Assembly (NCBI GenBank): GCA_023421135.1
Contig: JAEZUG010000041.1
Location: forward strand, 1 to 24,018
DNA from: Candidatus Cloacimonadota bacterium
GTDB taxonomy: Bacteria; Cloacimonadota; Cloacimonadia; Cloacimonadales; Cloacimonadaceae
Length of the DNA: 24,018 nucleotides
Direction: 5' to 3'
The notes beneath the pieces were generated by a model that ran no database searches, was not told where the DNA came from, and worked only from the letters and a program-made list of their open reading frames with translations. The translations under genes and the position numbers were made by a program. Positions 7,861 through 16,142 of this stretch are shown piece after piece; the stretch's first letter is position 1, and the number at the start of each line of letters is the position of its first letter.

Positions 7861-10800
7861 TGACCCTTTTCCCTAAGCTTCACGCCCATCTTTCCCGCTC
7901 AAACTTCCTCTCGGAAGTCCTGTCTCAGGCAGAAAACGGCCATTCCTGCCAGTATTATCACCTCAACCAATCTGCCCGGGCTGTGGTGGCCGCATCCCTC
8001 TTTATGAAAACCGGCAAGAACCTGGTGCTGATCTCGCAGGACGACATCATTGCCGAAGAACTCTGGGAAGACCTCTGCGCCCTGATCGGCAGAGACAAGG
8101 CTTTTTATCTGCCGGATTATGAGATCCTGCCCTATGAGGAACGCAGCCCGCACTATTCCATCCGCGCCACCCGCATGGAAGTGATGCTGCAGGCAGTCTC
8201 CGGAATCCCCGCCATCTACTGCCTTTCCATCCGGGCAGCTCTGCGCTATCTTCCGCCGGTGGATAGCCTGCGCCGGCACATCATTGAGCTCAAACAGGGA
8301 GAAGAATACCCTCCGGGAGAGCTGCTGCAGGCTCTGGCAAATATGGGCTATGAGACGGAGTACCAAGTTAATAAGGTCTTCCAGGTAGCTCGCCGGGGTG
8401 GCATCCTGGACGTCTTCAGTCCTCCCCTGAACAAACCCGTGAGGCTGGAGTATTATGGCGATGAGATCGTCTCTATCCGGGTCTTCTCACCCCAGTCCCA
8501 ACGTTCCGAACCCGGAGAGATCGGCTCTGTGATCTTGATCCCCGCCCGGGAACTGGCTTTGGACGAAGTGCGAAAGTCCTCCCCCATCATCGCGCAGATC
8601 CGTAACAATGGCTACTTTGAGGGCATTGAGAACTATAACAGCCTGCTATTGGATGAGCTGGCCTGTTTCCCGGATTACTTTGCTGCTGATAACCGCCTCC
8701 TGATCTGGAACAACTATCCTTATGTGGCAGAGGAGATGGAACAGCTTCTGGAACAATGCGTTCAACAGTATAAACGCGAGAAAAAGAACCACAGCCAGGC
8801 CAAGCTGCCCAAGCCGGAACAGATCCTGGCCTCGGAAGCCTATCTGCATAACCTCTTTCAAAGCTCAGTCAATTTCTTCCTCTCCCAGTCTGAGTTTATC
8901 CTGCCCTTCCGGATCGATGCCCACCGCGCCCCTATGAGCTCCGCCTCCCCCATCAACGGTGATCTGAACCTCCTTTCCGAGCGGCTCAAACACCTGCAAT
9001 CAACCGGCAAGGAAGCCATCCTGCTCTTTGATAACCAGAGCCAAAGCAAACGTATGCAAGAGCTTCTGGACGACTATCAGATAGCCTGTCAGAGGCATCT
9101 CGGAGTGCTGCACGAAGGCTTTTACCTGGAAGATGCCGGCCTCGAAGTCTTCACCGATCATGAGATCTTCAACCGCTACAAACGCAAGCGTTACGCTCCC
9201 CGCTACGCCCCCGGTGAAGAGATCGTGGACTATGAAAATCTCAAGCCCGGTGACTACGTGGTGCACGTCGATCATGGCATCGCGCTCTTTGAAGGTCTGC
9301 AGATCATCAAGCTGGACGGCCAGGATGTCGAATGCCTGGTGCTGCAATATGCCAATGAGGACAGAGTTTACGTGCCTACTTTCCAGCTTCAGCTCCTCTC
9401 CAAATATGTGGCAGAAGAAGGCAGCAAGCCCACTCTCAGCAAGCTTGGCTCCGCCAAGTGGAATAGCACCAAGCAGAAAGCTCAGGAGCAGATCGAGCTC
9501 ATCGCCAAAGACCTGGTGAAGCTCTATGCCGAACGTTCCAGCCGTCCGGGCATCCCGCACAAGCCGGATTCAGACTGGCAAACCGGCCTGGAAAGCTCTT
9601 TTATCTATGAAGATACAGCAGATCAGGCCAAAGCCACTCTGGAGATCAAATCCGATATGGAACTCCCCGTCCCGATGGAGCGTTTACTCTGCGGGGATGT
9701 GGGTTTCGGCAAGACGGAGGTCGCCATCCGTGCCGCTTTCAAGGCCGTTTGCAGCGGCTATCAGGTGGCTGTGCTGGTGCCCACAACCCTGCTGGCGGAA
9801 CAGCATTATCGCGTCTTCCGGGAGCGCATGGCGCAATACCCGGTGCGCATCTCCATGTTCAGCCGTTTCCGCTCTTCCCAGCAGGTCTCCCGCGATCTGG
9901 TGGGCATCGCCATGGGCGAGATAGATGTCGCCATCGGCACCCACAGACTTCTCTCGGCAGACGTCCATTTTCGCCGTCTGGGACTCCTGATCATCGATGA
10001 GGAACACCGCTTTGGAGTGCGCCACAAGGAGCGTCTCCGCCGTTTGCAGACCAATGTGGACACCCTCTACATGTCTGCCACGCCCATCCCCAGAACCCTG
10101 AATCTGGCGCTGGCCAAGCTCAAGGAAATCTCCTTGATGCAGACTTCGCCCAAAGAACGCCTTCCCATCCGCACTATCATCACCCCCCGGGATCTGGAAG
10201 TGATCAAAGACGCCATCAGGAGGGAAGTGGACCGCGGCGGCCAGGTCTTCTTTATCCACAACCGGGTGCAGACTATCGAAACCGTTGTGGCGGAACTGCG
10301 CGAAGCCATGCCCTCCGTCAGCTTTGGAGTGGGACATGCCCAGATGCCGGAACACCATCTGGAGACTGTGATGGATGCTTTTGTGAACCGCGAATTTCAG
10401 GTACTGGTCAGCACCACCATCGTGGAAAACGGCATAGATATCTCCAACGCCAACACCATCCTGATCGACCGCGCTGATACCTTTGGCCTGGCTCAACTCT
10501 ATCAAATGCGGGGACGGGTGGGACGCAGCAACCGCCGTGCCTACGCCTATCTTCTGATCCCCAAGAACACCACTTTTGACGCCCGCCAGCGTCTGGAAGC
10601 CCTCACTCAATATGATTATCTGGGAGCCGGATTCCAAGTGGCGCTGCGGGATCTGGAACTGCGCGGAGCAGGAACCATTCTGGGCACCAAACAGAGCGGC
10701 ATCATCCAATCCATCGGCTTTAACTATTACAACAAGCTACTCAGCTCTGCCATCGATATTGCCGAAAACGGTGGCAATCCAACTCCTGAAGACAGCCCAG

Positions 10801-11261
10801 AGAAGCGGCTCCAGCTCAAGACGGAGATCGATCTCTACTTACCTGCAGATTATATTGATGACGATGAAGAGCGGCTCCGTATCTATCGCCGGATCAACGC
10901 CCTGGACAACGTGGAAGAGCTGGAGGAACTGAGCTCGGAACTCTCCGACCGCTTTGGGAAAATCCCCCAGAAAGCCGCCTGGCTGCTGCTCTATTTCAAG
11001 CTCAAGCTCCTCACTCAGAAGGCTGGGTTGGAAGCTTGTCAGGTGCGTAACGGCCAGATCACCATCGACTTCCGTCAGACCGAACTCCCTGCCAAGCAAG
11101 TGCTGCTAACCTTGGGTTCACGCCTGAAGCATCCCTTCCGCTTCGACCTCTCCTCCGGCTTGCGGTTGGTGATTGAGCTCGATCAGCACCTGGATTATCT
11201 CAGTCAGTTCGATGTGGCAATTGACACTCTGAAGGACTATATCTCCCTGAGCGGCATGTAG
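7860..11261 (+). CDS. mfd: Transcription-repair coupling factor
   Basis: An 1133-residue Mfd of full length. It binds RNA polymerase stalled at a lesion, pushes it forward with its DNA translocase and recruits UvrA. In order: the UvrB-like N-terminal module (DYEILPYEERSPH near 88, RRGGILDVFSPP near 178); the RNA-polymerase-interacting domain starting near 457 (LKPGDYVVHVDHGIALFEGL); the translocase with Walker A GDVGFGKT (Lys618), DEEH at 713-716, SATPIPRTLNLAL and the QMRGRVGRS motif; and the TRCF C-terminal domain from about 990. The ATG shares its A with the uvrD stop, so translation is very probably coupled. No terminator follows; the next 500 bases are repeats. Confidence 0.97.
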   Translation: MTLFPKLHAHLSRSNFLSEVLSQAENGHSCQYYHLNQSARAVVAASLFMKTGKNLVLISQDDIIAEELWEDLCALIGRDKAFYLPDYEILPYEERSPHYSIRATRMEVMLQAVSGIPAIYCLSIRAALRYLPPVDSLRRHIIELKQGEEYPPGELLQALANMGYETEYQVNKVFQVARRGGILDVFSPPLNKPVRLEYYGDEIVSIRVFSPQSQRSEPGEIGSVILIPARELALDEVRKSSPIIAQIRNNGYFEGIENYNSLLLDELACFPDYFAADNRLLIWNNYPYVAEEMEQLLEQCVQQYKREKKNHSQAKLPKPEQILASEAYLHNLFQSSVNFFLSQSEFILPFRIDAHRAPMSSASPINGDLNLLSERLKHLQSTGKEAILLFDNQSQSKRMQELLDDYQIACQRHLGVLHEGFYLEDAGLEVFTDHEIFNRYKRKRYAPRYAPGEEIVDYENLKPGDYVVHVDHGIALFEGLQIIKLDGQDVECLVLQYANEDRVYVPTFQLQLLSKYVAEEGSKPTLSKLGSAKWNSTKQKAQEQIELIAKDLVKLYAERSSRPGIPHKPDSDWQTGLESSFIYEDTADQAKATLEIKSDMELPVPMERLLCGDVGFGKTEVAIRAAFKAVCSGYQVAVLVPTTLLAEQHYRVFRERMAQYPVRISMFSRFRSSQQVSRDLVGIAMGEIDVAIGTHRLLSADVHFRRLGLLIIDEEHRFGVRHKERLRRLQTNVDTLYMSATPIPRTLNLALAKLKEISLMQTSPKERLPIRTIITPRDLEVIKDAIRREVDRGGQVFFIHNRVQTIETVVAELREAMPSVSFGVGHAQMPEHHLETVMDAFVNREFQVLVSTTIVENGIDISNANTILIDRADTFGLAQLYQMRGRVGRSNRRAYAYLLIPKNTTFDARQRLEALTQYDYLGAGFQVALRDLELRGAGTILGTKQSGIIQSIGFNYYNKLLSSAIDIAENGGNPTPEDSPEKRLQLKTEIDLYLPADYIDDDEERLRIYRRINALDNVEELEELSSELSDRFGKIPQKAAWLLLYFKLKLLTQKAGLEACQVRNGQITIDFRQTELPAKQVLLTLGSRLKHPFRFDLSSGLRLVIELDQHLDYLSQFDVAIDTLKDYISLSGM

Positions 11262-11263
11262 AA

Positions 11264-11295
11264 ACGTCATTACGTCACCACGTCATTACGTCACC
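11264..11295 (+). repeat. Two exact tandem copies of a 16-bp unit
   Basis: ACGTCATTACGTCACC at 11264-11279 is repeated exactly at 11280-11295, beginning two bases after the mfd stop codon. Each unit itself contains two ACGTCA-like half units. Confidence 0.8.
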
Positions 11296-11300
11296 ACACC

Positions 11301-11406
11301 TCCCCAATCCGCTACCTATTGGAAACGCATCTCATACTCATATGACACGCATGATTTTACATGGGTGTCACATGGGTGTCACATGGGTGTCTCATGGGTG
11401 TCGTAT
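11301..11406 (+). repeat. 106-bp dispersed repeat with four 11-bp tandem units (copy 2)
   Basis: Same element and same strand as 742-847, offset by 10559 bases with no gaps. The four 11-mers are at 11360-11403 and are identical to copy 1. The upstream arm here is CTCATATGACAC, so the 12-bp inverted repeat seen in copy 1 is imperfect in this copy. Confidence 0.85.
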
Positions 11407-11486
11407 GAGTTAGGAGTGAGAAGGAGTGAGAAGTGTGTAGCTGTGAGAAGTTGGAAGTTTGGGGTGGGGACGTCCTCGTCGTTACT

Positions 11487-11646
11487 GAGGCCGGAGGCCT
11501 CTCCATTACAGGCAGTTCCGCTGTCTCTGCCGAACAGATTTCGGCAGCCCGGGTGCTGCTCAAGGGCTATTCCGGGCAGACACACAGGTCTGCCCCTACA
11601 GGTGTTTTCCTCTGCTTTTCTCCGTCATTCCTGCGAAGGCAGGAAT
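11487..11646. repeat. Cluster of three short perfect palindromes
   Basis: Three unrelated hairpins: GAGGCC-gga-GGCCTC (11487-11501), GGGCAGAC-acacag-GTCTGCCC (11574-11595) and ATTCCTGC-gaag-GCAGGAAT (11627-11646). The last resembles the REP-like palindrome (GTCATTCC...GGAATCC) scattered through many bacterial genomes. None has a downstream T-run. Likely dispersed repeat elements. Confidence 0.6.
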
Positions 11647-11697
11647 CCATATTATAATGTGTTCTCTGTGGTAAAAGACACTGATCCAAGATTCTTA

Positions 11698-11726
11698 TTG
11701 ACATAAAACCGTGAGATTGCTATACT
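11698..11726 (+). promoter_or_regulatory. Consensus sigma-70 promoter of serA
   Basis: TTGACA at 11698-11703, a 17-base spacer, and TATACT at 11721-11726, giving a start of transcription about 25 bases before the serA ATG. This is the best promoter in the window and implies strong, largely constitutive expression. Confidence 0.85.
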
Positions 11727-11758
11727 TGAAAAAAACAAAATAAACGATGGAGGAAACC

Positions 11759-12679
11759 ATGCCGAAAGTATTGGTTGCAACCGAAAAACCCTTTGCCGCA
11801 AAAGCCGCCGCTTTGATCAAAGCCGAGCTCGAAGCCGCAAAATACGACTATGAATTCCTGGAAAACTACACCGAAGTCTCCCAGCTTCATGCTGCTTTGG
11901 CAGAAGCCGAAGCAGTGATCATCCGCAGCGACATTATCGATGAAGCCGCGCTCAATGCCGCTCCCAAGCTCAAGCTTGTGGTACGTGCCGGTGCGGGTTA
12001 TGACAACGTCGATCTTAAAGCCGCCAGCGCCAAAGGCGTGGTCGTGATGAACACCCCCGGGCAGAATTCCAACGCCGTGGCAGAGCTGGCTATCGGTATG
12101 ATGATCTATATGGCCAGAGGCAAGTTCAACGGCAAGAGTGGTTCTGAGCTGGCCGGGAAATCCCTGGTGCTCTATGGCTTTGGCTATGTAGCCCGCTACC
12201 TTGCCAAGATCGCCAAGGGCTTTGGTATGGATATCTATGCTTATGATCCCTATATCGCCAGCGAGATCATGACCAAGGACGGCGTCAAACCCCTCAAGAG
12301 CGTGGCAGATATCTTCAGCACCGGAGATTATATCTCCCTTCATATCCCCGCCAATGCTGAGACCAAAGGCTCGATCAACAGCAGCCTGCTGGGTCTGATG
12401 AAGCCCGGTGCCACTCTGATTAATACCGCCCGCAAGGAAGTGATCAACGAAGCTGACCTGCTCAAATGCTTTGAAGAGAACAAGAAATTCCGCTATATTT
12501 CAGACGTCGAGCCCGGTTGCTCTGCCGAAATGATGGAAAAATATGGCGATCGCGCCTATTACACTCCCAAGAAAATGGGTGCACAAACCGAAGAAGCCAA
12601 TGCCAATGCCGGCGTGGCTGCTGCCAAACAGATCATCGCCTTCTTTGAGAAGGGAGACAAGTCCTTTAAGGTTAACTAA
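11759..12679 (+). CDS. serA: D-3-phosphoglycerate dehydrogenase, short type
   Basis: A 306-residue NAD-dependent D-2-hydroxyacid dehydrogenase that oxidises 3-phosphoglycerate to 3-phosphohydroxypyruvate, the first step of serine synthesis. Seen are RAGAGYDNVD, NTPGQNSNAVAELA, the nucleotide-binding GFGYVAR (third Gly is Ala), NTARKEVINEADLL with the substrate Arg, and DVEPG at the catalytic Glu position. Where the family usually has TPHxGAST, this protein has TPKKMGAQT, so the acid-base His is absent and Lys takes its place. I recall the same in Bacteroides-type SerA, so it is a subfamily trait and not damage. It lacks the ACT or ASB regulatory domains of long SerA, suggesting no serine feedback. 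ATG 11759 is preceded by GGAGG at 6 bases; the ATG at 11747 lies before that site and is rejected. Confidence 0.87.
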   Translation: MPKVLVATEKPFAAKAAALIKAELEAAKYDYEFLENYTEVSQLHAALAEAEAVIIRSDIIDEAALNAAPKLKLVVRAGAGYDNVDLKAASAKGVVVMNTPGQNSNAVAELAIGMMIYMARGKFNGKSGSELAGKSLVLYGFGYVARYLAKIAKGFGMDIYAYDPYIASEIMTKDGVKPLKSVADIFSTGDYISLHIPANAETKGSINSSLLGLMKPGATLINTARKEVINEADLLKCFEENKKFRYISDVEPGCSAEMMEKYGDRAYYTPKKMGAQTEEANANAGVAAAKQIIAFFEKGDKSFKVN

Positions 12680-12694
12680 GCTTAACGCTTATGC

Positions 12695-12729
12695 AAAGAG
12701 AGGCTCCTGCAATGGGAGCCTCTCTTTTT
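12695..12729 (+). terminator. Strong intrinsic terminator of serA
   Basis: An 11-bp perfect stem, AGAGAGGCTCC (12697-12707) with GGAGCCTCTCT (12715-12725), a 7-base loop, then a T-run to 12729. It starts 16 bases after the serA stop codon. Extra A-T pairs extend the stem. Confidence 0.95.
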
Positions 12730-12966
12730 AGTGACTAGTGACAAGTGACGAGTGACAAGAACGGCTTGGGTGATGCTGGGAGACTAAAGGGTTATGAACG
12801 AGGATATCAGGATTGCAGGATCAGAAAGATAGATGTCTTTGTAAATCCGTTCAATCTGTGTAATCCGTGTTCTATTTCGGTAGCTTGCCCATCGAGCGAA
12901 GCTGCGCAGCTCTTGTCACTGGTCACTAGTCTCCAATCACTTTCTGTTCACTGTTCACTGATCACT
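12730..12966. repeat. Composite repeat block between two convergent genes
   Basis: Fills the spacer between serA and the beta-helix gene. Left end: AGTGAC units on the plus strand (about 12730-12758) right after the serA terminator. Middle: AGGATNNN octamers (12798-12826). Right end, read on minus: AGTGAT/AGTGAAC/AGTGAC units (12912-12966), the 12-bp palindrome AGCTGCGCAGCT (12900-12911), the TTCGCTCG block, the shared 17-mer (12869-12885) and ACGGATTACACAGATTGAAC. So each gene has AGTGAC units at its own 3' end, in its own sense direction. The beta-helix stop codon lies inside the right-hand units. Confidence 0.75.
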
Positions 12967-15583
12967 TCAGTACAACCACCTTCTTCGTTGCCAGTTCGCG
13001 TCCATCCTGTTCCAAACGCAGCAGATATATACCAGAGGCACAGGCTCTGCCCTGGGAATCCAACAGATCCCAGCTTTGGGTAGCTTTGAGGTCTCCACTC
13101 AGAGGCAGTTCCCGCACCAATTGACCTCGCAGGTTATAGACCTTCAAGGTGGCTGTCTCTGTAGCGTTGTCTCCCAAACGGATGCTCAGATTGCCCGAGC
13201 CGGGGTGGAAAGGATTGGGCCACACAGCCATCCCGATCGGAGGCTGGATGGGATCATCGCCGGAAACGACTGAGATCACCACCTCGTTGGTGGGCTCAGA
13301 CTCATCCGTATCTGAAGCAGCGGTTACTTTGTAAGTGTAGTTCCCCGGCACCTCAGGATAAGCTCCGGTGTACTGCATAAACCCGGAGACAATCGGCAGA
13401 GTTGCGATCACCACGTCGTTGCGGTAAATCTTGTAATTGCTATAGAATCCACCATCATAGACTATGGGCTGCCAGTAGAGATTAACCTGGCGGGGATCAG
13501 CCGAAAGAGCTGTCACATCATAGACCAGTTCCGTGGGATCGTAAGATAATACTCGGTTATGCAGCAGGTAACTATTTCCTGCTGCCAGAGGAAAGAGGCT
13601 GCCATCGGGTTCAACGGTGACCGGAAGCAGTTCATAGGCTCCATACATTTGAGAATAGCAGGTGCCGGGACCGGGATGATAGCGCTCGTAGAACAGAGTT
13701 TCATTTGGAGCATAGACCTTCTGGAGGTACTCACTGCCATCAGCCAGAAGGTAGCTGAGCATCAAGCTGGTTTCCCCATCGTTCCTGCTCACTTCATAGG
13801 CTGTAACATCCAGATCCATAACGATCGGCTCTGCATCAGTCAGAAAAGCCAATCTCTTGGTCCAGGTATCTCCGGCAAGGACATTGAAGATCTTCTCCCA
13901 AGTGCGGTGTGCCTCGGGATAAACGTAGGAGTAAATCTCTGTGGAAGATCCAGGCCTTTGCTCGAGCTTATAGAGCTTCAGATAGTCTCCATCCTGATAG
14001 AGATATTCGGTAGTATTCCAGTGATATACAAAGAAACCACTACGCACCGGGTAGGTGAGCAGGCCTTCCTGCATCACGGGAGCATCTATCCTGATCCAGC
14101 TATCGGGAGGGGTTTCCGAGCAGATGATCTCGCCCAGGTTGATCTGGTATCCGGCCGCAGGATCAAAGATTGTGGGTTCATCAATGCCACCCGAGGCTCC
14201 ATACTGCACACTTGATGCGTCATTGATGGTAACAACTGCATAAAACGGTTCTGTGGGCGTGAAGACCCAGTTAATCTCATTAGTCAGTTCCAAATCGTGG
14301 GTCCCGATCACCAGTCCGGTGGCAACGGAGACCAGTTCCAGCCGTACCGTACTCTCAGTTATGTCGCCGATCACTGAGCCGGTGATCACTGTCTCCTGCA
14401 CCTCTTCCAGCCAGGGATCAAAGTCTATGGTGGGCAGGCTGGCGGAATCCGTGTGATCCATGATCACGGAATTGATCTGATCTAAAGTATTGAAATCCCA
14501 ATAGTTGTTTTCGGCCTTGATGATATTGCCGGAATTGGCATAGGAAGCGCAGAAGATGGCGTTGTTATTGCCCGTGGCATCGATATTATCCCGGATAAAG
14601 TTCTCTCCCTGAGCCCAACTGTGGTAGATGGAGAGATCACCCAGCACGGGCATGGCGTTGTTCGTAATATAGAGTCCGGCATAGTTCCCGCTGATAGTAT
14701 TACGTTCAAAATAGGGGGTGGAAGTGATTCCTGAGACCATCACGCCGGCACCGCTGTTCATATCGCCGGGGATAAAGTTGTAATTGATCTGGTTATCTGC
14801 ACAATAGCCGGAGGCTTGCAGATAGTAAATGCCTGTGTAGTTATATTCTATGATATTATTGGTGATAGTGGGATTGATGGCATTGGAGGAGGCAACGTCC
14901 CAGGCGGAGATGCCCTGTTTGTAGTTGTGATGAATATGATTGCCATCGATCAGGGGATCGTTGGAGCCGCCTGCAGATTGATTAGAAAGCTGGATGGCAG
15001 CGCGGAACTGAGCTCCGGTGCCATTGTATCTGATCTCGTTGTTGAGAATGGCAGCGGCACTGTTCTGAGCTATCAGGATGCCGTTTTGGATGCAGTTCTC
15101 GATCAGGCAGTTTTCCACGGTCACAGTATTGGGCTGTGCTTCTCCGATGGCATAGAGCTCCATGCCTTTTTCACAATGGTCAAAGCGGCTCTGGGAGACG
15201 GTGAGCAGAGCATTCATGCAGCGGATGCCGTAGGTGGCATATTCCACAGAGATGTGTTCCACGAAGCTGGCCTGAGTCTCGTTTTCAAAGCGCAAGCCGG
15301 GCCAGAGACTGGGCTGCAGGGTATTGACAAAGCGGATGCTATCGGCTTCGGTGCCAACTGCTTGCATGGTGCCAGCCACAGTGATCTGAAAGCTGCCCAT
15401 GATCTGCACTTCCACTCCGGCAAGGATTTGCAGGCTTTGTCCGGCGGGAACTGTGATGGCGCCTACCACCTGGTAGGGATTGTTGACCGGATCCCAGACG
15501 CCGGATTGATTTCCGCTCACCTGGATGGCGGTGAGACTTCCCAAACTTAGTAAAAGAATCAATATATATATAAGCTGTTTCAT
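12962..15583 (-). CDS. Secreted parallel beta-helix protein with C-terminal sorting domain
   Basis: An 873-residue exported protein. The signal peptide ends near LTAIQ. Then comes a right-handed beta-helix region (roughly residues 60-400) with repeated coils such as NNEIRYNGTG, ITNNIIEYNYTGIYY and FERNTISGNYAGLYITNN. A long middle region I do not recognise follows, then a fibronectin-III-like domain (about 690-775). The last 90 residues open with WPNPF and end SGIYLLRLEQDGRELATKKVVVLK, the style of type IX secretion (Por) sorting domains, so surface display or release is inferred. No polysaccharide lyase catalytic residues could be assigned. Two adjacent ATGs exist; the second is chosen because AAGGAG then sits 6 bases away. 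Transcription probably comes from the ferredoxin side. Confidence 0.87.
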   Translation of the reverse strand: MKQLIYILILLLSLGSLTAIQVSGNQSGVWDPVNNPYQVVGAITVPAGQSLQILAGVEVQIMGSFQITVAGTMQAVGTEADSIRFVNTLQPSLWPGLRFENETQASFVEHISVEYATYGIRCMNALLTVSQSRFDHCEKGMELYAIGEAQPNTVTVENCLIENCIQNGILIAQNSAAAILNNEIRYNGTGAQFRAAIQLSNQSAGGSNDPLIDGNHIHHNYKQGISAWDVASSNAINPTITNNIIEYNYTGIYYLQASGYCADNQINYNFIPGDMNSGAGVMVSGITSTPYFERNTISGNYAGLYITNNAMPVLGDLSIYHSWAQGENFIRDNIDATGNNNAIFCASYANSGNIIKAENNYWDFNTLDQINSVIMDHTDSASLPTIDFDPWLEEVQETVITGSVIGDITESTVRLELVSVATGLVIGTHDLELTNEINWVFTPTEPFYAVVTINDASSVQYGASGGIDEPTIFDPAAGYQINLGEIICSETPPDSWIRIDAPVMQEGLLTYPVRSGFFVYHWNTTEYLYQDGDYLKLYKLEQRPGSSTEIYSYVYPEAHRTWEKIFNVLAGDTWTKRLAFLTDAEPIVMDLDVTAYEVSRNDGETSLMLSYLLADGSEYLQKVYAPNETLFYERYHPGPGTCYSQMYGAYELLPVTVEPDGSLFPLAAGNSYLLHNRVLSYDPTELVYDVTALSADPRQVNLYWQPIVYDGGFYSNYKIYRNDVVIATLPIVSGFMQYTGAYPEVPGNYTYKVTAASDTDESEPTNEVVISVVSGDDPIQPPIGMAVWPNPFHPGSGNLSIRLGDNATETATLKVYNLRGQLVRELPLSGDLKATQSWDLLDSQGRACASGIYLLRLEQDGRELATKKVVVLK

Positions 15584-15622
15584 CATAGGCTCCTTCTGGC
15601 TGGTTTTTCCTGTGAATAAGAG

Positions 15623-15647
15623 AAAAAGCCGACGCTGAGGCCGGCTT
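15623..15647 (-). terminator. Hairpin terminator after the ferredoxin gene
   Basis: On the minus strand AAGCCG and CGGCTT flank a GC-rich loop and run into five or more Ts, 31 bases after the ferredoxin stop. Only about 40 bases separate it from the beta-helix gene, leaving no room for a clear promoter, so it may act as a partial terminator or attenuator. Confidence 0.7.
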
Positions 15648-15677
15648 CTTCAAATCGGTTACATGACTAAATAAGTC

Positions 15678-15848
15678 TTATTCGGAAATGGCTTGCACGG
15701 GGCAAGTGCCGATGCAGGCTCCGCAATCGATGCAGGTGCTTTCATCGCAATCTGCCTTTCCATCAACCATGGAGAGGGCGCTCACGGGGCAAACGCCAAC
15801 GCAGGCTTCGCAGCCTATGCAGGTGTCTTTATCAATCTTAACTGCCAT
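15678..15848 (-). CDS. 2[4Fe-4S] bacterial-type ferredoxin
   Basis: A 56-residue electron carrier, the usual size for a clostridial-type ferredoxin. Two complete cluster motifs are present, CIGCEACVGVCP and CIDCGACIGTCP, each CxxCxxCxxxCP, separated by a short loop (SALSMVDGKADCDEST) that contains an extra Cys. It shuttles low-potential electrons between redox enzymes in the cytoplasm, for example pyruvate:ferredoxin oxidoreductase or hydrogenase; none of these is in the window. AGGAG lies 8 bases before the ATG. A hairpin terminator follows. Small enough to be missed by length-filtered gene finding. Confidence 0.96.
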   Translation of the reverse strand: MAVKIDKDTCIGCEACVGVCPVSALSMVDGKADCDESTCIDCGACIGTCPVQAISE

Positions 15849-16142
15849 TTTGGGGCTCCTTAGAGTATTTTGGGCAAGAATCCTCCCCGGCGCAAAAAGG
15901 TCAAGAGATTTCTGTGGAGGTGGTGGCTGGAGACAGAACTGGAGATGACTCGGATTGAGCGGATTTTATGCAGATTATCTACCCCGGAGGAAAGGAGGAC
16001 AAAGACTTTGATCTAAAACAGAGGAAAAGAGAGTAGAGGTGGAGCAGAGATATTGGGGTGGAAACTCCTTTCTGCAGTGACGCATCGCCACTGAACCCGG
16101 AGAACTCTTCAGATGGGAAGGCAGCGAAGCTCTGGTCACCCG
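15849..16142. other. Spacer between the ferredoxin and comEC genes
   Basis: 294 bases with no convincing gene. The only recognisable content is a GGATT-type fragment at about 15951-15980, in the opposite sense to the main modules, and GTCAC-type units (16133-16153) that run into the comEC stop. TTGACC on the minus strand (about 15892-15897) could be a -35 for the ferredoxin, but no good -10 is seen. Confidence 0.5.

Larger units (their letters stand above)
11262..11697. other. Gene-free repeat mosaic between mfd and serA
   Basis: About 440 bases with no convincing gene. It holds a 16-bp tandem duplication, the second 106-bp 11-mer element, a GGAGTGAGAA tandem pair (about 11413-11432) and three unrelated short palindromes. 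Small open frames here translate these repeats, lack ribosome sites and end in peptides such as SFLRRQES that come from the palindrome at 11627-11646. Confidence 0.65.

Noticed and set aside
11433..11657. 74-residue open frame ending SFLRRQESIL
   Set aside because: Built from the palindrome cluster; the ending is the typical translation of a dispersed hairpin repeat.
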